NCBI GenBank assembly: GCA_016195985.1
Contig: JACPYP010000029.1
Span: 62,001-126,000, forward strand
Length of the DNA stretch: 64,000 bases
DNA from: Acidobacteriota bacterium
GTDB lineage: Bacteria; Acidobacteriota; Holophagae; Holophagales; Holophagaceae
Reading direction: 5' to 3'
Part shown: one piece after another, positions 7,623-15,669 of the stretch
Layout of the letters: every line of letters starts with the position of its first letter
How positions within the stretch are numbered: position 1 is the first letter of the stretch
The notes under the pieces: generated by a model
Told to the model about the DNA's origin: nothing
Databases searched by the model: none
Seen by the model: the letters and a program-made list of their open reading frames with translations, nothing else
Translations under genes and position numbers: made by a program

Positions 7623-8985
7623 GCGCCTCGACGCGCGGCAGCAGCACCTGGAAGCGGGTGCCCTTGCCCGGCGCGCTTTCCACCAGGATGGTGCCGCGGT
7701 TCTGTTTCACCACGCCGTGGACCATGGCGAGCCCCAGGCCGGTGCCCCGGCCCTCGCCCTTGGTGGTAAAGAAAGGCTCGAAAATCCGCGCCACCAGGTC
7801 AGGCGCCATCCCACAGCCCGTGTCGGAAATGCTGAGACAGACATGGTCGCCCGGGCGCGCTTCGACCAGGGCGGCGCAATCCGCCAAGGTGAGGGTCCGG
7901 TTCGAAGTGGCCACCTCGATCTGCCCTGTGCCGGAGATCGCGTCCCGGGCATTCACCAGCAGGTTGGTGAGTACCTGGTCCAGCTGGGTCGGGTCCATCA
8001 GCACTTTCCCCAGGCCCGGGGCCAGGGACCAGCGCAGCTGCACCTCCGGACCCACCAGCCTTCCCAGGACGGCCTTCAGGTCCGCGATGGATTGATTCAG
8101 GTCCAGCAGGCGGGGATCCACCGGCTGCTGCCGGGCGAAGGCGAGGAGCTGGCGCGTGAGGTCCGCCGAATGCTTGGCGGCCCGCAGGATCTCCTCCAGA
8201 TGCTTGCGCTCCGGGTAATCCAGCGGTTTGCCATAAAGGGCCAGGTCCGCATTGGCCAGGATCACGCCCAGCATGTTGTTGTAGTCGTGAGCGACGCCCC
8301 CGGCGAAACGCCCCACCAGCTCCATTTTCTGCGCTTGCTGAAGTTGGGCTTCCAGCCTGGTTCGTTCGCTGACCAGACGGGTGTGTTCGGTGATATCCCG
8401 GCCAATGCCCAGGACGCCGATGAGGACTCCATGGCCGTCATACATGGGGGTTTTCAGGGTTTCCAGCACCACCTCCTGGCCCGTTTCCGCCAGGGTGACC
8501 CGCTCCTTGTTCTCCCGGGTGGCGCCTGCGGCAATGGCCTTCCGGTCCTGATCCCGGAAGAAATCGGCCAGTTCCTTGTCCACGAAGTCGTAGTCGGTCT
8601 TGCCGATGATCTCGGCTTCCGGGGCGCCGAAAAGCCGCTCGAAGGCGCGGTTGCACCCCAGGTAGACGCCTTGCGGATCCTTCAGCCAGACGAGGTCCGG
8701 GATGGCGTGAATGAGCGTGTTCAACCTGGCTTCGCGGTTGGCGGTCTGCTCCACCAGGCGCTTCACCATGACAAAGAGCATGGCGGCGGTGACCGCCACG
8801 AACACCCAGCCTTTCAGGATGCTGAGCAGCGTCATGGCCTCCGGATCGTGCACCAGCATGCCCACGGCCCGGTCTGACAGCAGAATCCAGAGCCCGGAAA
8901 ACACGGCGTACAACAGGACGATCCGCAGGGCTCCGGCCGTGCTCGACACCGCCGACTTCGGGTGGATCTGGATGGACTGAGCCAT
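7612..8985 (-). CDS. Membrane PAS-domain sensor histidine kinase
   Basis: A 457-residue sensor kinase. Two transmembrane helices (about 21-38 and 57-75) enclose a very short periplasmic loop. A PAS domain (about 87-200) is followed by the dimerization helix with H233 (FAGGVAHDYNNML), the N-box NLLVNARDAI and the G-box GTGLGLAMVHGVVKQ. The small loop suggests sensing in the membrane or via PAS. The HDYNN-type H-box is typical of kinases that work with NtrC-like or separate receivers; none is fused here. It lies 50 bp downstream of the LytTR regulator on the same strand. The ATG at 8985 is inferred from the start of domain homology; longer in-frame starts run into the regulator gene. Confidence 0.9.
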   Translation of the reverse strand: MAQSIQIHPKSAVSSTAGALRIVLLYAVFSGLWILLSDRAVGMLVHDPEAMTLLSILKGWVFVAVTAAMLFVMVKRLVEQTANREARLNTLIHAIPDLVWLKDPQGVYLGCNRAFERLFGAPEAEIIGKTDYDFVDKELADFFRDQDRKAIAAGATRENKERVTLAETGQEVVLETLKTPMYDGHGVLIGVLGIGRDITEHTRLVSERTRLEAQLQQAQKMELVGRFAGGVAHDYNNMLGVILANADLALYGKPLDYPERKHLEEILRAAKHSADLTRQLLAFARQQPVDPRLLDLNQSIADLKAVLGRLVGPEVQLRWSLAPGLGKVLMDPTQLDQVLTNLLVNARDAISGTGQIEVATSNRTLTLADCAALVEARPGDHVCLSISDTGCGMAPDLVARIFEPFFTTKGEGRGTGLGLAMVHGVVKQNRGTILVESAPGKGTRFQVLLPRVEAPIS

Positions 8986-8999
8986 GGGAGCTTCCCGGG

Positions 9000-9020
9000 G
9001 ATCCGGACTTGATCCGGACT
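9000..9020 (-). promoter_or_regulatory. Tandem direct repeat before the second kinase gene
   Basis: GATCCGGACT occurs twice with one base between (9000-9009, 9011-9020), giving an 11-bp period just upstream of the kinase start. A single GATCCGGAC recurs at 10938-10946 before the other kinase of the cluster. LytTR proteins bind spaced direct repeats, so this could be an operator; the sequence differs from published LytTR sites and chance is possible. Confidence 0.25.
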
Positions 9021-9035
9021 CCCAGGACTGTTTCG

Positions 9036-9761
9036 TCAAAGCCCAAGCAACTCCTTGATTTTCGGTGTGGCGCTGCGGCTGACTTCCAAATCCAGCCCCT
9101 CGGCGACCCGCACCAAGGCGCGGCCTCCCTCCAGGGACCTCAACCCGAGCACCGCCTCGGGGCGGAGCAGCAGGTGCCGCTGGATTCGCAGCAGGCCGGC
9201 TCCCGGAAGGGCCGCCTCCACCTCCGCCAGGGTGGTCCAGGGGGTCCGGTGCCGGCCCCCGCCCGCCCAGGCCCAAACGACCTCCTCTTCCACCTCGAAA
9301 TGGGACGTCCGTTTCAAATCCAGGAATACGTGCCCTTCTCCCGCCCGCACCGGGAAGCGCTGGGGTGCCGCCGCTGGTCCCTCCGGCCGGCGGAGGCCGC
9401 CCTCCTTCAGGCGGGAGAGGGTCTTCGCCAAGCGGTCCGCCGACACCGGCTTGAGGATGTAATCCACCGCCGCAGCCTCGAAGGCGCGAACCGCATGCTC
9501 CGAATAGGCGGTCACGAAGACCACGGGAGGGCAGTGGCGGCAATCGGCCAGCTCGGCCGCCACCTCCAGGCCCGTGGCCCCCGGCATCTGGATGTCCAGG
9601 AAGAGCGCATCGACGTCCTTGGGCTCCTGCAGCCAAGCCAGGGTGGAGGGACCATCCTCCAATTCGGCCTTCACGTCGCAGCCCGCTTCCCGCAACAGCC
9701 GGGAAAGCCGGGCCCGGGCCAGGGGTTCGTCATCGGCCAGTGCCACGCGGAGGCTCGTCAT
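9036..9761 (-). CDS. LytTR-family response regulator
   Basis: A 241-residue regulator with an N-terminal receiver domain (DDEP acidic pair at D10/D11, phospho-acceptor D56 in LFLDIQMPG, K in ILKPVS) and a C-terminal LytTR DNA-binding domain (about 140-240, including LLRIQRHLLLRPEAVLGL). Its ATG overlaps the stop of the upstream sensor kinase as ATGA, so the two are translationally coupled and form the cognate pair. LytTR regulators usually control cell-surface or stress genes; the targets here are unknown, but the divergent glutathione peroxidase gene and the downstream kinase are candidates. Confidence 0.93.
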   Translation of the reverse strand: MTSLRVALADDEPLARARLSRLLREAGCDVKAELEDGPSTLAWLQEPKDVDALFLDIQMPGATGLEVAAELADCRHCPPVVFVTAYSEHAVRAFEAAAVDYILKPVSADRLAKTLSRLKEGGLRRPEGPAAAPQRFPVRAGEGHVFLDLKRTSHFEVEEEVVWAWAGGGRHRTPWTTLAEVEAALPGAGLLRIQRHLLLRPEAVLGLRSLEGGRALVRVAEGLDLEVSRSATPKIKELLGL

Positions 9762-10861
9762 CGCCTCATCTCCAAGTGTTCCAACACCACTTCGGCCACC
9801 GTGAGGGCGCCTTCCGGCCGGAGGTGGAAGGCCACCCCCGTTCCGTAGGCCAGCTTCAGACGGGCGTCCAGATTGGCGAGGCCCACCCCCTGGCCCGGCA
9901 ACAGCCCCAGCCCCTTACCGGAGTTGGCGACCCTCAGGCGCAGGCCCGCCCCATCCCGGTGCAGCTGGATGATCAGTTCCCCCCCGGCCGAATGGGGGGC
10001 GATGCCGTGCTTCAAGGCGTTTTCCACCAGGGGTTGCAGCAGGAAGGGAGGGGTTTCGACGGAATCCAGGCTTTCGTCCCATTCCCAGCGCACTTGCAGA
10101 CGGGGACCGAACCTCAGCCCCTCCACCGCCAGGAAACGCTGGACCAGGGCGCGCTCCTCGCTCAGGGCGGCCTTGGGGCGGTCTCCGTGGCGCAGGAGGG
10201 CCCGGTACAGCTCTGACAGGTCCAGGAGCGCCTGCTCCGCCGCCAACGGATCCATCCGCACCAGCTCGGCCAGGCCATTGAGGGAGTTGAAGAGCACGTG
10301 GGGGCTGAGCTGCCCGCGCAGCAGCACCCATTGGGCCTCCTCCAGCTTCGTCTCCACGGCGACCTTTTCTTCTTCCGAGATGACCGAGAAGGCGATGATG
10401 GCGCCCACGATGGTCATCATGGGCAGGCCGCCCAGCAGGGTCAGGGAGAGGATGCCCATGAAAGTCGGCGCGACGCCCCGCGGATATCCCAGGGCCTCGG
10501 CCTTCGCGCTGGCGCCGTGCACCAGGAACCAGCTGATGGCTACCAGCAGCAGAATGAGGAGGGCATTGAACAGCAGGGCCTGGAGCAGTCCGCGCCAGAA
10601 GGGGGCCCGGCTGCGGTCGTCCCCGCTCCAGCGCCAGGGCAGGGGCGTGAGGAAGCCATAGCAGAAGGACATCAGGAAGGGCATGAGCAGGGAATTCGCC
10701 AGGGCCCCCGGCTGCCGCATCTGGGCCGAAGCCGACACCAACAGGAACTGGAAAGCCGTGAACACGGCCGTGAAGACCAGCACCACCACCCAGGGCGTCC
10801 GCTTCCGCAAACGGGACAGGAAATGCTGCTGGAGCGGAACGAATCGCATGCCATTCAGCAT
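9758..10861 (-). CDS. LytS/YehU-type sensor histidine kinase
   Basis: A 367-residue membrane kinase with four hydrophobic helices (about 24-43, 55-73, 91-113, 133-160), a short coiled region, and the His_kinase-family phospho-acceptor H188 in QLSPHVLFNSLNG (the family norm is NPHFLFN). The ATPase domain has the N-box QPLVENALKHGI and GVGLANLDARL. This is the usual partner of LytTR regulators, encoded immediately downstream with a 4-bp overlap. The start at 10861 (MLNGMRF) is chosen; a second ATG at 10849 is equally possible. It is transcribed divergently from the glutathione peroxidase gene. Confidence 0.9.
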   Translation of the reverse strand: MLNGMRFVPLQQHFLSRLRKRTPWVVVLVFTAVFTAFQFLLVSASAQMRQPGALANSLLMPFLMSFCYGFLTPLPWRWSGDDRSRAPFWRGLLQALLFNALLILLLVAISWFLVHGASAKAEALGYPRGVAPTFMGILSLTLLGGLPMMTIVGAIIAFSVISEEEKVAVETKLEEAQWVLLRGQLSPHVLFNSLNGLAELVRMDPLAAEQALLDLSELYRALLRHGDRPKAALSEERALVQRFLAVEGLRFGPRLQVRWEWDESLDSVETPPFLLQPLVENALKHGIAPHSAGGELIIQLHRDGAGLRLRVANSGKGLGLLPGQGVGLANLDARLKLAYGTGVAFHLRPEGALTVAEVVLEHLEMRR

Positions 10862-10951
10862 GCCCCAGTCCCGCCGGTTCCGGCGGATGGCCGCCAAGCG
10901 GCCGTCCCGGGCCGCCCATCCGGGTTCCAGCACCGGGGATCCGGACCCGGA

Positions 10952-10984
10952 ATTCCCATGGAACAGACCGTCTTCCATGGGAAT
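10952..10984. promoter_or_regulatory. 12-bp perfect inverted repeat between divergent kinase and peroxidase genes
   Basis: ATTCCCATGGAA at 10952-10963 and its reverse complement TTCCATGGGAAT at 10973-10984 are separated by 9 nt. The element lies 91 bp upstream of the kinase start and 24 bp upstream of the peroxidase start. It has no T-run, so an operator or leader hairpin is more likely than a terminator. The bound factor is unknown. Confidence 0.5.
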
Positions 10985-11008
10985 CCAAGGGGCATGCCCG
11001 GAGGCCCG

Positions 11009-11560
11009 ATGCGCCCGATCCTGACCCTCGCCCTGACCCTGGCCGCCAGCCTGGCCGGCACCCCGCCTTCCCTCGCCGCTGAAAGGAAGCCCATGTCCCT
11101 GCACGAAATCACCCTCAACAACCTGGACGGCAAACCCCAGTCCCTGGCCGCCTACAAGGGGAAGGTCGTCCTGGCCGTGAACGTGGCCAGCGAATGCGGC
11201 TTCACGCCCCAGTACGCCGGGCTTCAGAAGCTCTACTCGGAACTGAAGGACCGGGGCCTCGTGGTCTTGGGCTTCCCCTGCAATCAGTTCGGCGGCCAGG
11301 AGCCTGGTACCGCCGCTCAGATCGAAACCTTCTGCCAGAAGAACTACGGCGTCACCTTCCCGCTGTTCGAAAAGCTGGACGTGAAGGGGCCCCACCAGGC
11401 GCCCATCTACGCCTTTCTCACTGCCAAGAACGGCGAACCCGCCTGGAACTTCCACAAGTACCTGGTGGGCAAGGACGGCCAGGTGATCCAGGCCTTCAGC
11501 AGCAAGGTGGCCCCCGACAGCGCTGAGCTCAAGGCCGCCATCGAGGCCGCGTTGAAGTAG
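11009..11560 (+). CDS. Exported glutathione peroxidase-family protein
   Basis: A thiol peroxidase of the Gpx family, reducing peroxides with thioredoxin or glutathione. The 183 residues carry an N-terminal signal peptide (about 1-24), placing it in the periplasm. The catalytic tetrad is complete: peroxidatic C63 (SECGFTPQY; cysteine rather than selenocysteine), Q97 (NQFGGQEPG), W146 and N147 (WNFHKYLV). The start at 11009 follows a GGAGG 4 nt upstream; an alternative ATG at 10994 would add five residues. It is divergent from the LytS-like kinase and ends directly against the convergent marC-like gene. Confidence 0.92.
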   Translation: MRPILTLALTLAASLAGTPPSLAAERKPMSLHEITLNNLDGKPQSLAAYKGKVVLAVNVASECGFTPQYAGLQKLYSELKDRGLVVLGFPCNQFGGQEPGTAAQIETFCQKNYGVTFPLFEKLDVKGPHQAPIYAFLTAKNGEPAWNFHKYLVGKDGQVIQAFSSKVAPDSAELKAAIEAALK

Positions 11561-12250
11561 CTATTTCGTGGAGACGACCACCCCCGCGGGCGCGGTCTGC
11601 TGCATCTCCACGTAGAGCGCCTTCACGCCGTTGATGAGGAATTGCATGGCCACCGCGGCCAGGATGAGCCCCATGAGCTTGTTCATGACCTTGGTGCCGA
11701 TGGCCCCGATGCGCCCGAACACGGCCGGAGCCTTCCGCAAAATGAGGTAGGTCAGCCAGATGTTGGCGATGATGGCCATCAGCACCACGCCGTACTCCCG
11801 CCAGGTGACTCCCGCGATCATGCCCATCACCGTGGACAAGGTGCCCGGCCCCGCCAGCAGCGGGATGCCGAAGGGGATGATGGCGAAGTCCTCGGGGTGC
11901 TTGAGACTGGCCTCGGCTTTTTCGTCGTCGGTGCTGCGTTCGCGGGGGTCCTCGCCGTAGAGCATGGAAATGGCGCGGTAGAGCACCAGCACGCCCCCCA
12001 CGAAGCGCATGGCCAGGGCCGTGAAGCCGAAGAAACTGAAGATGAACTGGCCCACCAGCGCGAACACGATCATGGCCGTGCCCGCCGTCAGAGCGGCTTT
12101 CCGCGCGCTGCGCCGGAGGGCCACAGGATCCATCCCCACCGTGGCGCTGGCGAAGATGGCCGCCGCGCTGATGGGATTCAGCACCGAGAACAGCGAGGTG
12201 GTCACACCGAGGGCGAAGGACCAGGAGGGCAGGGGGCCGAGATGGGGCAT
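11561..12250 (-). CDS. MarC-family integral membrane protein
   Basis: A 229-residue protein of the MarC/UPF0056 family with about six transmembrane helices and the family features near the N-terminus (LFSVLNPISAAAIFASAT) and centre (FAIIPFGIPLLAGPGTLSTV). The biochemical role of the family is not established; early links to multidrug resistance in E. coli were withdrawn. It faces the peroxidase gene tail to tail with no gap and no visible terminator. Its start lies 27 bp from the divergent acyltransferase gene. Confidence 0.92.
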   Translation of the reverse strand: MPHLGPLPSWSFALGVTTSLFSVLNPISAAAIFASATVGMDPVALRRSARKAALTAGTAMIVFALVGQFIFSFFGFTALAMRFVGGVLVLYRAISMLYGEDPRERSTDDEKAEASLKHPEDFAIIPFGIPLLAGPGTLSTVMGMIAGVTWREYGVVLMAIIANIWLTYLILRKAPAVFGRIGAIGTKVMNKLMGLILAAVAMQFLINGVKALYVEMQQTAPAGVVVSTK

Positions 12251-12277
12251 GCGCTACTGTAGCGTTAGCATGAAGTC

Positions 12278-12892
12278 ATGCGCGATCCAGAAGCCCTTCG
12301 CGAGCAGCACAAACGCCGCCTGGCCTGGATGCCCTGGCTCTACTTCGCCCTGAAGGCCCGGCACCGGGACTGGGCCCGGGCCTGGCAGGCCGAGGTGCAG
12401 GCGCGGCTCCTGGCGCAGGAAACCGTGCAACTGGGAGAGGGCTGCTTCATCGCGCCGGAGGCCGCCATCTTCGGCGAGCCGGGTCGGCCCGTGATCCTCG
12501 GCGACCGGTGCGCCGTGGCGGCCCAGGCCTTTCTCCACGGCCCCATCACCCTGGGCCACGACGTGAGCGTCAATGCGGGGGCCCGGCTGGACGGCGGCCG
12601 CAAGGGCCTGATCATCGGCGACGGCACTCGCATCGCCAGTGGCGCTGCCCTCTACGCCTTCGACCACGGCCTGAAACCCGATCGCGACATCAGGGACCAG
12701 CCCGTGCGCTCCCGCGGCATCCGCATCGGACGGGATGTCTGGATCGGCGCCAACGCGGGCGTGACCGATGGCGTCAGCATCGGCGACCACGCGGTGGTGG
12801 CCATGGGAGCCGTGGTGGTCCGGGATGTCCCCGAATGGTCCATCGTGGCGGGCGTGCCCGCAGTGGCCGTGGGCGACCGCCGCGACCGGTAG
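12278..12892 (+). CDS. Hexapeptide-repeat (left-handed beta-helix) acyltransferase
   Basis: A 204-residue O-acyl/acetyltransferase of the LbetaH superfamily, resembling sugar acetyltransferases such as those of colanic acid synthesis. From about residue 45 the chain follows the [LIV]-G-x-x-x-x rhythm (IAPEAAIFGEPGRPVILGDR), with a loop containing LYAFDHGLKPD that carries the probable catalytic histidine. A second coil stack follows (IRIGRDVWIGANAGVTDGVS) and the terminal VVRDVPEWSIVAGVPA. Substrate is unknown. No glycan cluster surrounds it. Confidence 0.85.
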   Translation: MRDPEALREQHKRRLAWMPWLYFALKARHRDWARAWQAEVQARLLAQETVQLGEGCFIAPEAAIFGEPGRPVILGDRCAVAAQAFLHGPITLGHDVSVNAGARLDGGRKGLIIGDGTRIASGAALYAFDHGLKPDRDIRDQPVRSRGIRIGRDVWIGANAGVTDGVSIGDHAVVAMGAVVVRDVPEWSIVAGVPAVAVGDRRDR

Positions 12893-12961
12893 CCGCGTCG
12901 CCCCCTGCCACACCGTGGCGGACTCATGTTGCATTTCGCGAGAACCGCTTCTTGGGACACG

Positions 12962-12978
12962 GTTTAAATCATTTAAAC
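12962..12978. promoter_or_regulatory. AT-rich perfect palindrome upstream of a small secreted protein gene
   Basis: GTTTAAAT-C-ATTTAAAC is a perfect 17-bp inverted repeat in a GC-rich genome, 79 bp before the start of the next gene. Its AT content and position fit an operator or promoter region. No matching repressor is identifiable here. Confidence 0.4.
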
Positions 12979-13056
12979 ACTAAGGTTAAGGACTTGGCAT
13001 AAGACATGAACAGCCTTTGCCACGGAGCTGCCGACCTGGCTCTGGAAGGAGACACC

Positions 13057-13329
13057 ATGCGAAGCCTGGTTCTGCTCGCCCTAATGACCCTCGCCGCCTT
13101 CCCCCTGTCCGCCCATGGCCGGTGGCATGGACCCCGCCGCGTGGTGGTGGTCGAAGCCCCCCGCTACGCTCCCTACTCCCATTGGGATGAGCGCCGCTGG
13201 GATGACCGCTGGGAGCGCCGCGCCTGGCGCCACCATCATGACTGCGACGATGAGCGCATCTACCTGCGCCCCCTTCCGCGTCCCTTGGCGCCTCCTTTCG
13301 AAGGCCGCGTCGTGCTTCACATCCGCTGA
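13057..13329 (+). CDS. Small secreted Arg/His/Trp-rich protein, unknown function
   Basis: A 90-residue protein not recognised beyond its composition. A signal peptide (about 1-20, ending PLSAHG) precedes a charged, aromatic stretch rich in R, W, H, D and Y (including WDERRWDDRWERRAWRHHH), which could bind metal or anionic polymers. The GAAGGAG Shine-Dalgarno before the ATG at 13057 decides the start over an in-frame ATG at 13006. A palindrome lies upstream and a strong terminator follows, so it is probably its own transcription unit. Confidence 0.7.
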   Translation: MRSLVLLALMTLAAFPLSAHGRWHGPRRVVVVEAPRYAPYSHWDERRWDDRWERRAWRHHHDCDDERIYLRPLPRPLAPPFEGRVVLHIR

Positions 13330-13374
13330 TCCGGCCAAGCGACAATCATTGTCCAATGATGCGTTCGAAACTGA

Positions 13375-13402
13375 GGGGGTGGCCAAGGCCGCCCCCTTTT
13401 TT
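13375..13402 (+). terminator. Rho-independent terminator
   Basis: The stem GGGGGTGGCC pairs with GGCCGCCCCC across a 2-nt loop and is followed by six T residues. It lies 46 bp after the small secreted protein gene. Confidence 0.9.
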
Positions 13403-13413
13403 CGCATCGGCCC

Positions 13414-13442
13414 TTGACAAAGGCGAAAATAAAACGAATATT
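13414..13442 (+). promoter_or_regulatory. Sigma-70-like promoter for the following small gene
   Basis: TTGACA at 13414-13419 is followed after 17 bp by AATATT at 13437-13442, in an AT-rich stretch between a terminator and a small gene starting at 13469. The -35 is perfect and the -10 partial. The leader would be about 20 nt. Confidence 0.55.
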
Positions 13443-13468
13443 GGATCTACGGAACGGATGGAGCCCCC

Positions 13469-13669
13469 ATGCTGACCTCTCCCCGCAGCTTCGGTTACAA
13501 ACTCAGCGACTATTTCATGGAATACGGACCCATCGAGGCCCCCAGTCTGGATGCCGCCAAGGCCCAGATCCGGCGCCGCCTCGGTGTCAACCGACTGCCC
13601 CTGGGGCTCCAGGTCTGGGATCTGGCGGAGCGGCCGCTGACGCGCTGGCGAATCGACCTGGCCAGCTAG
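13469..13669 (+). CDS. Small protein of unknown function
   Basis: A 66-residue soluble protein with no recognised family. Its central helix (SLDAAKAQIRRRLGVNRLPL) and terminal DLAERPLTRWRIDLAS look like a compact folded domain rather than noise. It has its own likely promoter 27-55 bp upstream and a GGAG ribosome-binding site before the ATG, supporting expression. It is convergent with ribF, 18 bp apart. Confidence 0.65.
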   Translation: MLTSPRSFGYKLSDYFMEYGPIEAPSLDAAKAQIRRRLGVNRLPLGLQVWDLAERPLTRWRIDLAS

Positions 13670-13687
13670 CCGCCGCTACCTCCCCCG

Positions 13688-14626
13688 CTACCTCCGGTTG
13701 GCCGTCCACCAGACTTGGCCCTCGGCCACATCCTGCGCGATCCGGACCCGGAGTTCATCCACCGAACCGAATTTCACCTCGCCCCGGATGCGGTGAAGAA
13801 AGCGAACGCTCAGCCGCGCACCGTAAAGGTCACCGTCAAAGCCCGGCAAGTGGGTTTCCACCGTGAGCCGCTGCCCCTCGAAGGTGGGCTTTTCTCCCAC
13901 ATTCGTCAGTCCCAGGTGGGTGCCTCCATGGTGAGGCATGGCCACCTCAGTGACATAGACACCGTTGGCGGGCATCTGCTCCTGCTCCCAGGCCAGGTTC
14001 GCCGTGGGGAATCCCAAATGGCGGCCGCGGCGGTCGCCCTCCACCACCACTCCGGTGAGGGTGTACGGATGTCCCAGGAATGCGGCCGCCATGGCCACGT
14101 CGCCGGCATCCAGGGCCTCGCGGATGCGGGTGCTGGAAAGACGCCCCCCGTCAGGCGCCCTCAAGGCAAGGGTGCGGACCCGGCAGTTGTGGGCGGCGCC
14201 CCAGGCCTCCAGGGTGCTCACGGTCCCGCTGCGGTCGCGGCCGAAACAGAAGGCGCGGCCCACATGGATCTCGATGGGCTTCAGGATCTGCTGAATGCGG
14301 TCCAGAAAGGCTTCCGGGCTCAGTTCCGAGAAAGTCCGGCTGAAGGGAATCACCCAAGCCAGATCCATGGCCTCGGCCTCGAAGGCCGCCAGCCTCTGCT
14401 CCAGGGTCATGAGCAGTTTTGGTTTGCGCTCCGGGGAAACCACCAGGGTGGGATGAGGATCAAAGGTCACCACCGCGGCCCGCTGGCCCAGCACCTTGGC
14501 CCGCCCGGACGCGATCTGCAGCAGCTCCCGGTGGCCCGCGTGAACGCCATCGAAGGTGCCCAAGGTGACGACGAAGGGCCCCGAGGCCGGAGCCGTCTCA
14601 AGATCGTGGCGCCAGACTTCCATCAT
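13688..14626 (-). CDS. ribF: Bifunctional riboflavin kinase / FAD synthetase
   Basis: Converts riboflavin to FMN and then FAD. The 312 residues contain the N-terminal nucleotidyltransferase domain with GTFDGVHAGH (23-32), FDPHP and SSTRIREAL, and a C-terminal flavokinase domain with GRHLGFPTANL and ETHLPGFDGDLYG. The ATG at 14626 overlaps the stop of the upstream TerC-like gene as ATGA; a longer reading frame on this strand is only the TerC gene in another frame. Co-transcription with a membrane protein of unrelated role suggests simple operon packing. Confidence 0.95.
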   Translation of the reverse strand: MMEVWRHDLETAPASGPFVVTLGTFDGVHAGHRELLQIASGRAKVLGQRAAVVTFDPHPTLVVSPERKPKLLMTLEQRLAAFEAEAMDLAWVIPFSRTFSELSPEAFLDRIQQILKPIEIHVGRAFCFGRDRSGTVSTLEAWGAAHNCRVRTLALRAPDGGRLSSTRIREALDAGDVAMAAAFLGHPYTLTGVVVEGDRRGRHLGFPTANLAWEQEQMPANGVYVTEVAMPHHGGTHLGLTNVGEKPTFEGQRLTVETHLPGFDGDLYGARLSVRFLHRIRGEVKFGSVDELRVRIAQDVAEGQVWWTANRR

Positions 14627-15567
14627 GCCTCTCCGTCCCGCTCCGCGGGCCAGGCCAGACTGGCCACCACGCTGCCCGCCAGCACCGCGGCGATGATCAG
14701 CAGGCTGTACTGGACCGGAATGTGGAACCATTTCGCCATGCACATCTTCACGCCCACGAAGGCCAGCACCACCGCCAGGCCGGTCTTCAGCCGGTGGAAG
14801 CGGTCCATCATCTTGGCGAGCAGGAAGTAGAGGCTCCTCAGCCCCAGAATGGCGAAGATGTTCGATGTGTAGACCACGAAAGGATCGCGGCTCACGGCCA
14901 GCACCGCCGGGATGGAATCCACGGCGAACACCAGGTCGGTCACCTCGATGGTGATGAGCACCAGCAGCATCGGCGTCGCGAAGCGCTTGCCGGCCCGCAC
15001 CACCCAGAACCGCTCGTGGCCACCAGTCTCGTCGTAGGGCATCATGCGCCGGAAGGCCCGCACCAGCGGGTTCTGCGTGGGGTCCGCCTCCTGCCCGTCC
15101 ACCAGCAGCATCTTGAGGCCCGTGTAGACGAGGAAGCCACCGAAGACGTACATCATCCACTCGAAGCGGTTCAGCAGGGCCGTGCCCGCCAGAATCATGG
15201 CCGCGCGCATGATCAACGCGCCCAGCACGCCCCAGAACAGCACCCGGTGCTGATGGCGGAGGTCCACCTGGAAGCTGCGGAAGACCAGCACGAACACGAA
15301 GAGATTATCGACGCTGAGGGATTTCTCCAGCACGTAGCCTGTGAACCACTCCAGGCCCTTCTGCGCGCCCTCCGCCTGGAAGATCAGCCCATTGAAGATC
15401 AGTGCCAGGCTGATCCACACCACGCTCCAGATACCCGCCTCGCGCATGGTGGGCGCGTGCACCCGCCGGTTGAAGACGCCCAGATCCAGGGCCAGCATGA
15501 GGAACACGAAAGCGTGGAACCCAACCCAAGCCCACCAGGGCGCGGCTTGGAGCAGGGCGTCGACCAA
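14623..15567 (-). CDS. TerC/Alx-family membrane protein
   Basis: A 314-residue polytopic protein of the TerC family (the group containing E. coli Alx, implicated in manganese export and in tellurite-resistance loci). About eight transmembrane helices are visible, with the family acidic motifs EKSLSVDNLFVFVLVF in the third helix and TIEVTDLVFAVDSIPAVLAV later; these Asp/Glu residues are thought to bind metal. The start is TTG, 4 nt after GGAGG, and no ATG gives full coverage. Some relatives are controlled by a manganese (yybP-ykoY) riboswitch; I could not recognise one in the 100-bp leader. Confidence 0.92.
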   Translation of the reverse strand: MVDALLQAAPWWAWVGFHAFVFLMLALDLGVFNRRVHAPTMREAGIWSVVWISLALIFNGLIFQAEGAQKGLEWFTGYVLEKSLSVDNLFVFVLVFRSFQVDLRHQHRVLFWGVLGALIMRAAMILAGTALLNRFEWMMYVFGGFLVYTGLKMLLVDGQEADPTQNPLVRAFRRMMPYDETGGHERFWVVRAGKRFATPMLLVLITIEVTDLVFAVDSIPAVLAVSRDPFVVYTSNIFAILGLRSLYFLLAKMMDRFHRLKTGLAVVLAFVGVKMCMAKWFHIPVQYSLLIIAAVLAGSVVASLAWPAERDGEA

Positions 15568-15623
15568 GGATCCTCCAGTTCCATTAGCTTATCTGGATTG
15601 CCAAGCCCCGGCCCAGCCACACG

Positions 15624-15652
15624 CGAGAAGGGGCCCGGAGGGCCCCTTCTCG
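15624..15652. terminator. 13-bp perfect stem-loop between two leftward genes
   Basis: CGAGAAGGGGCCC at 15624-15636 pairs with GGGCCCCTTCTCG at 15640-15652 around a 3-nt loop. It lies 17 bp beyond the stop of the leftward small basic protein gene. There is no T-run on either strand, so it may act as an mRNA-stabilising hairpin or factor-dependent terminator. Confidence 0.6.
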
Positions 15653-15669
15653 AACGTCAAACGGCGGAA

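Noticed and set aside
15568-15669. Manganese (yybP-ykoY) riboswitch before the TerC-like gene
   Set aside because: The leader is short, dominated by a simple GC hairpin and lacks the conserved riboswitch core.
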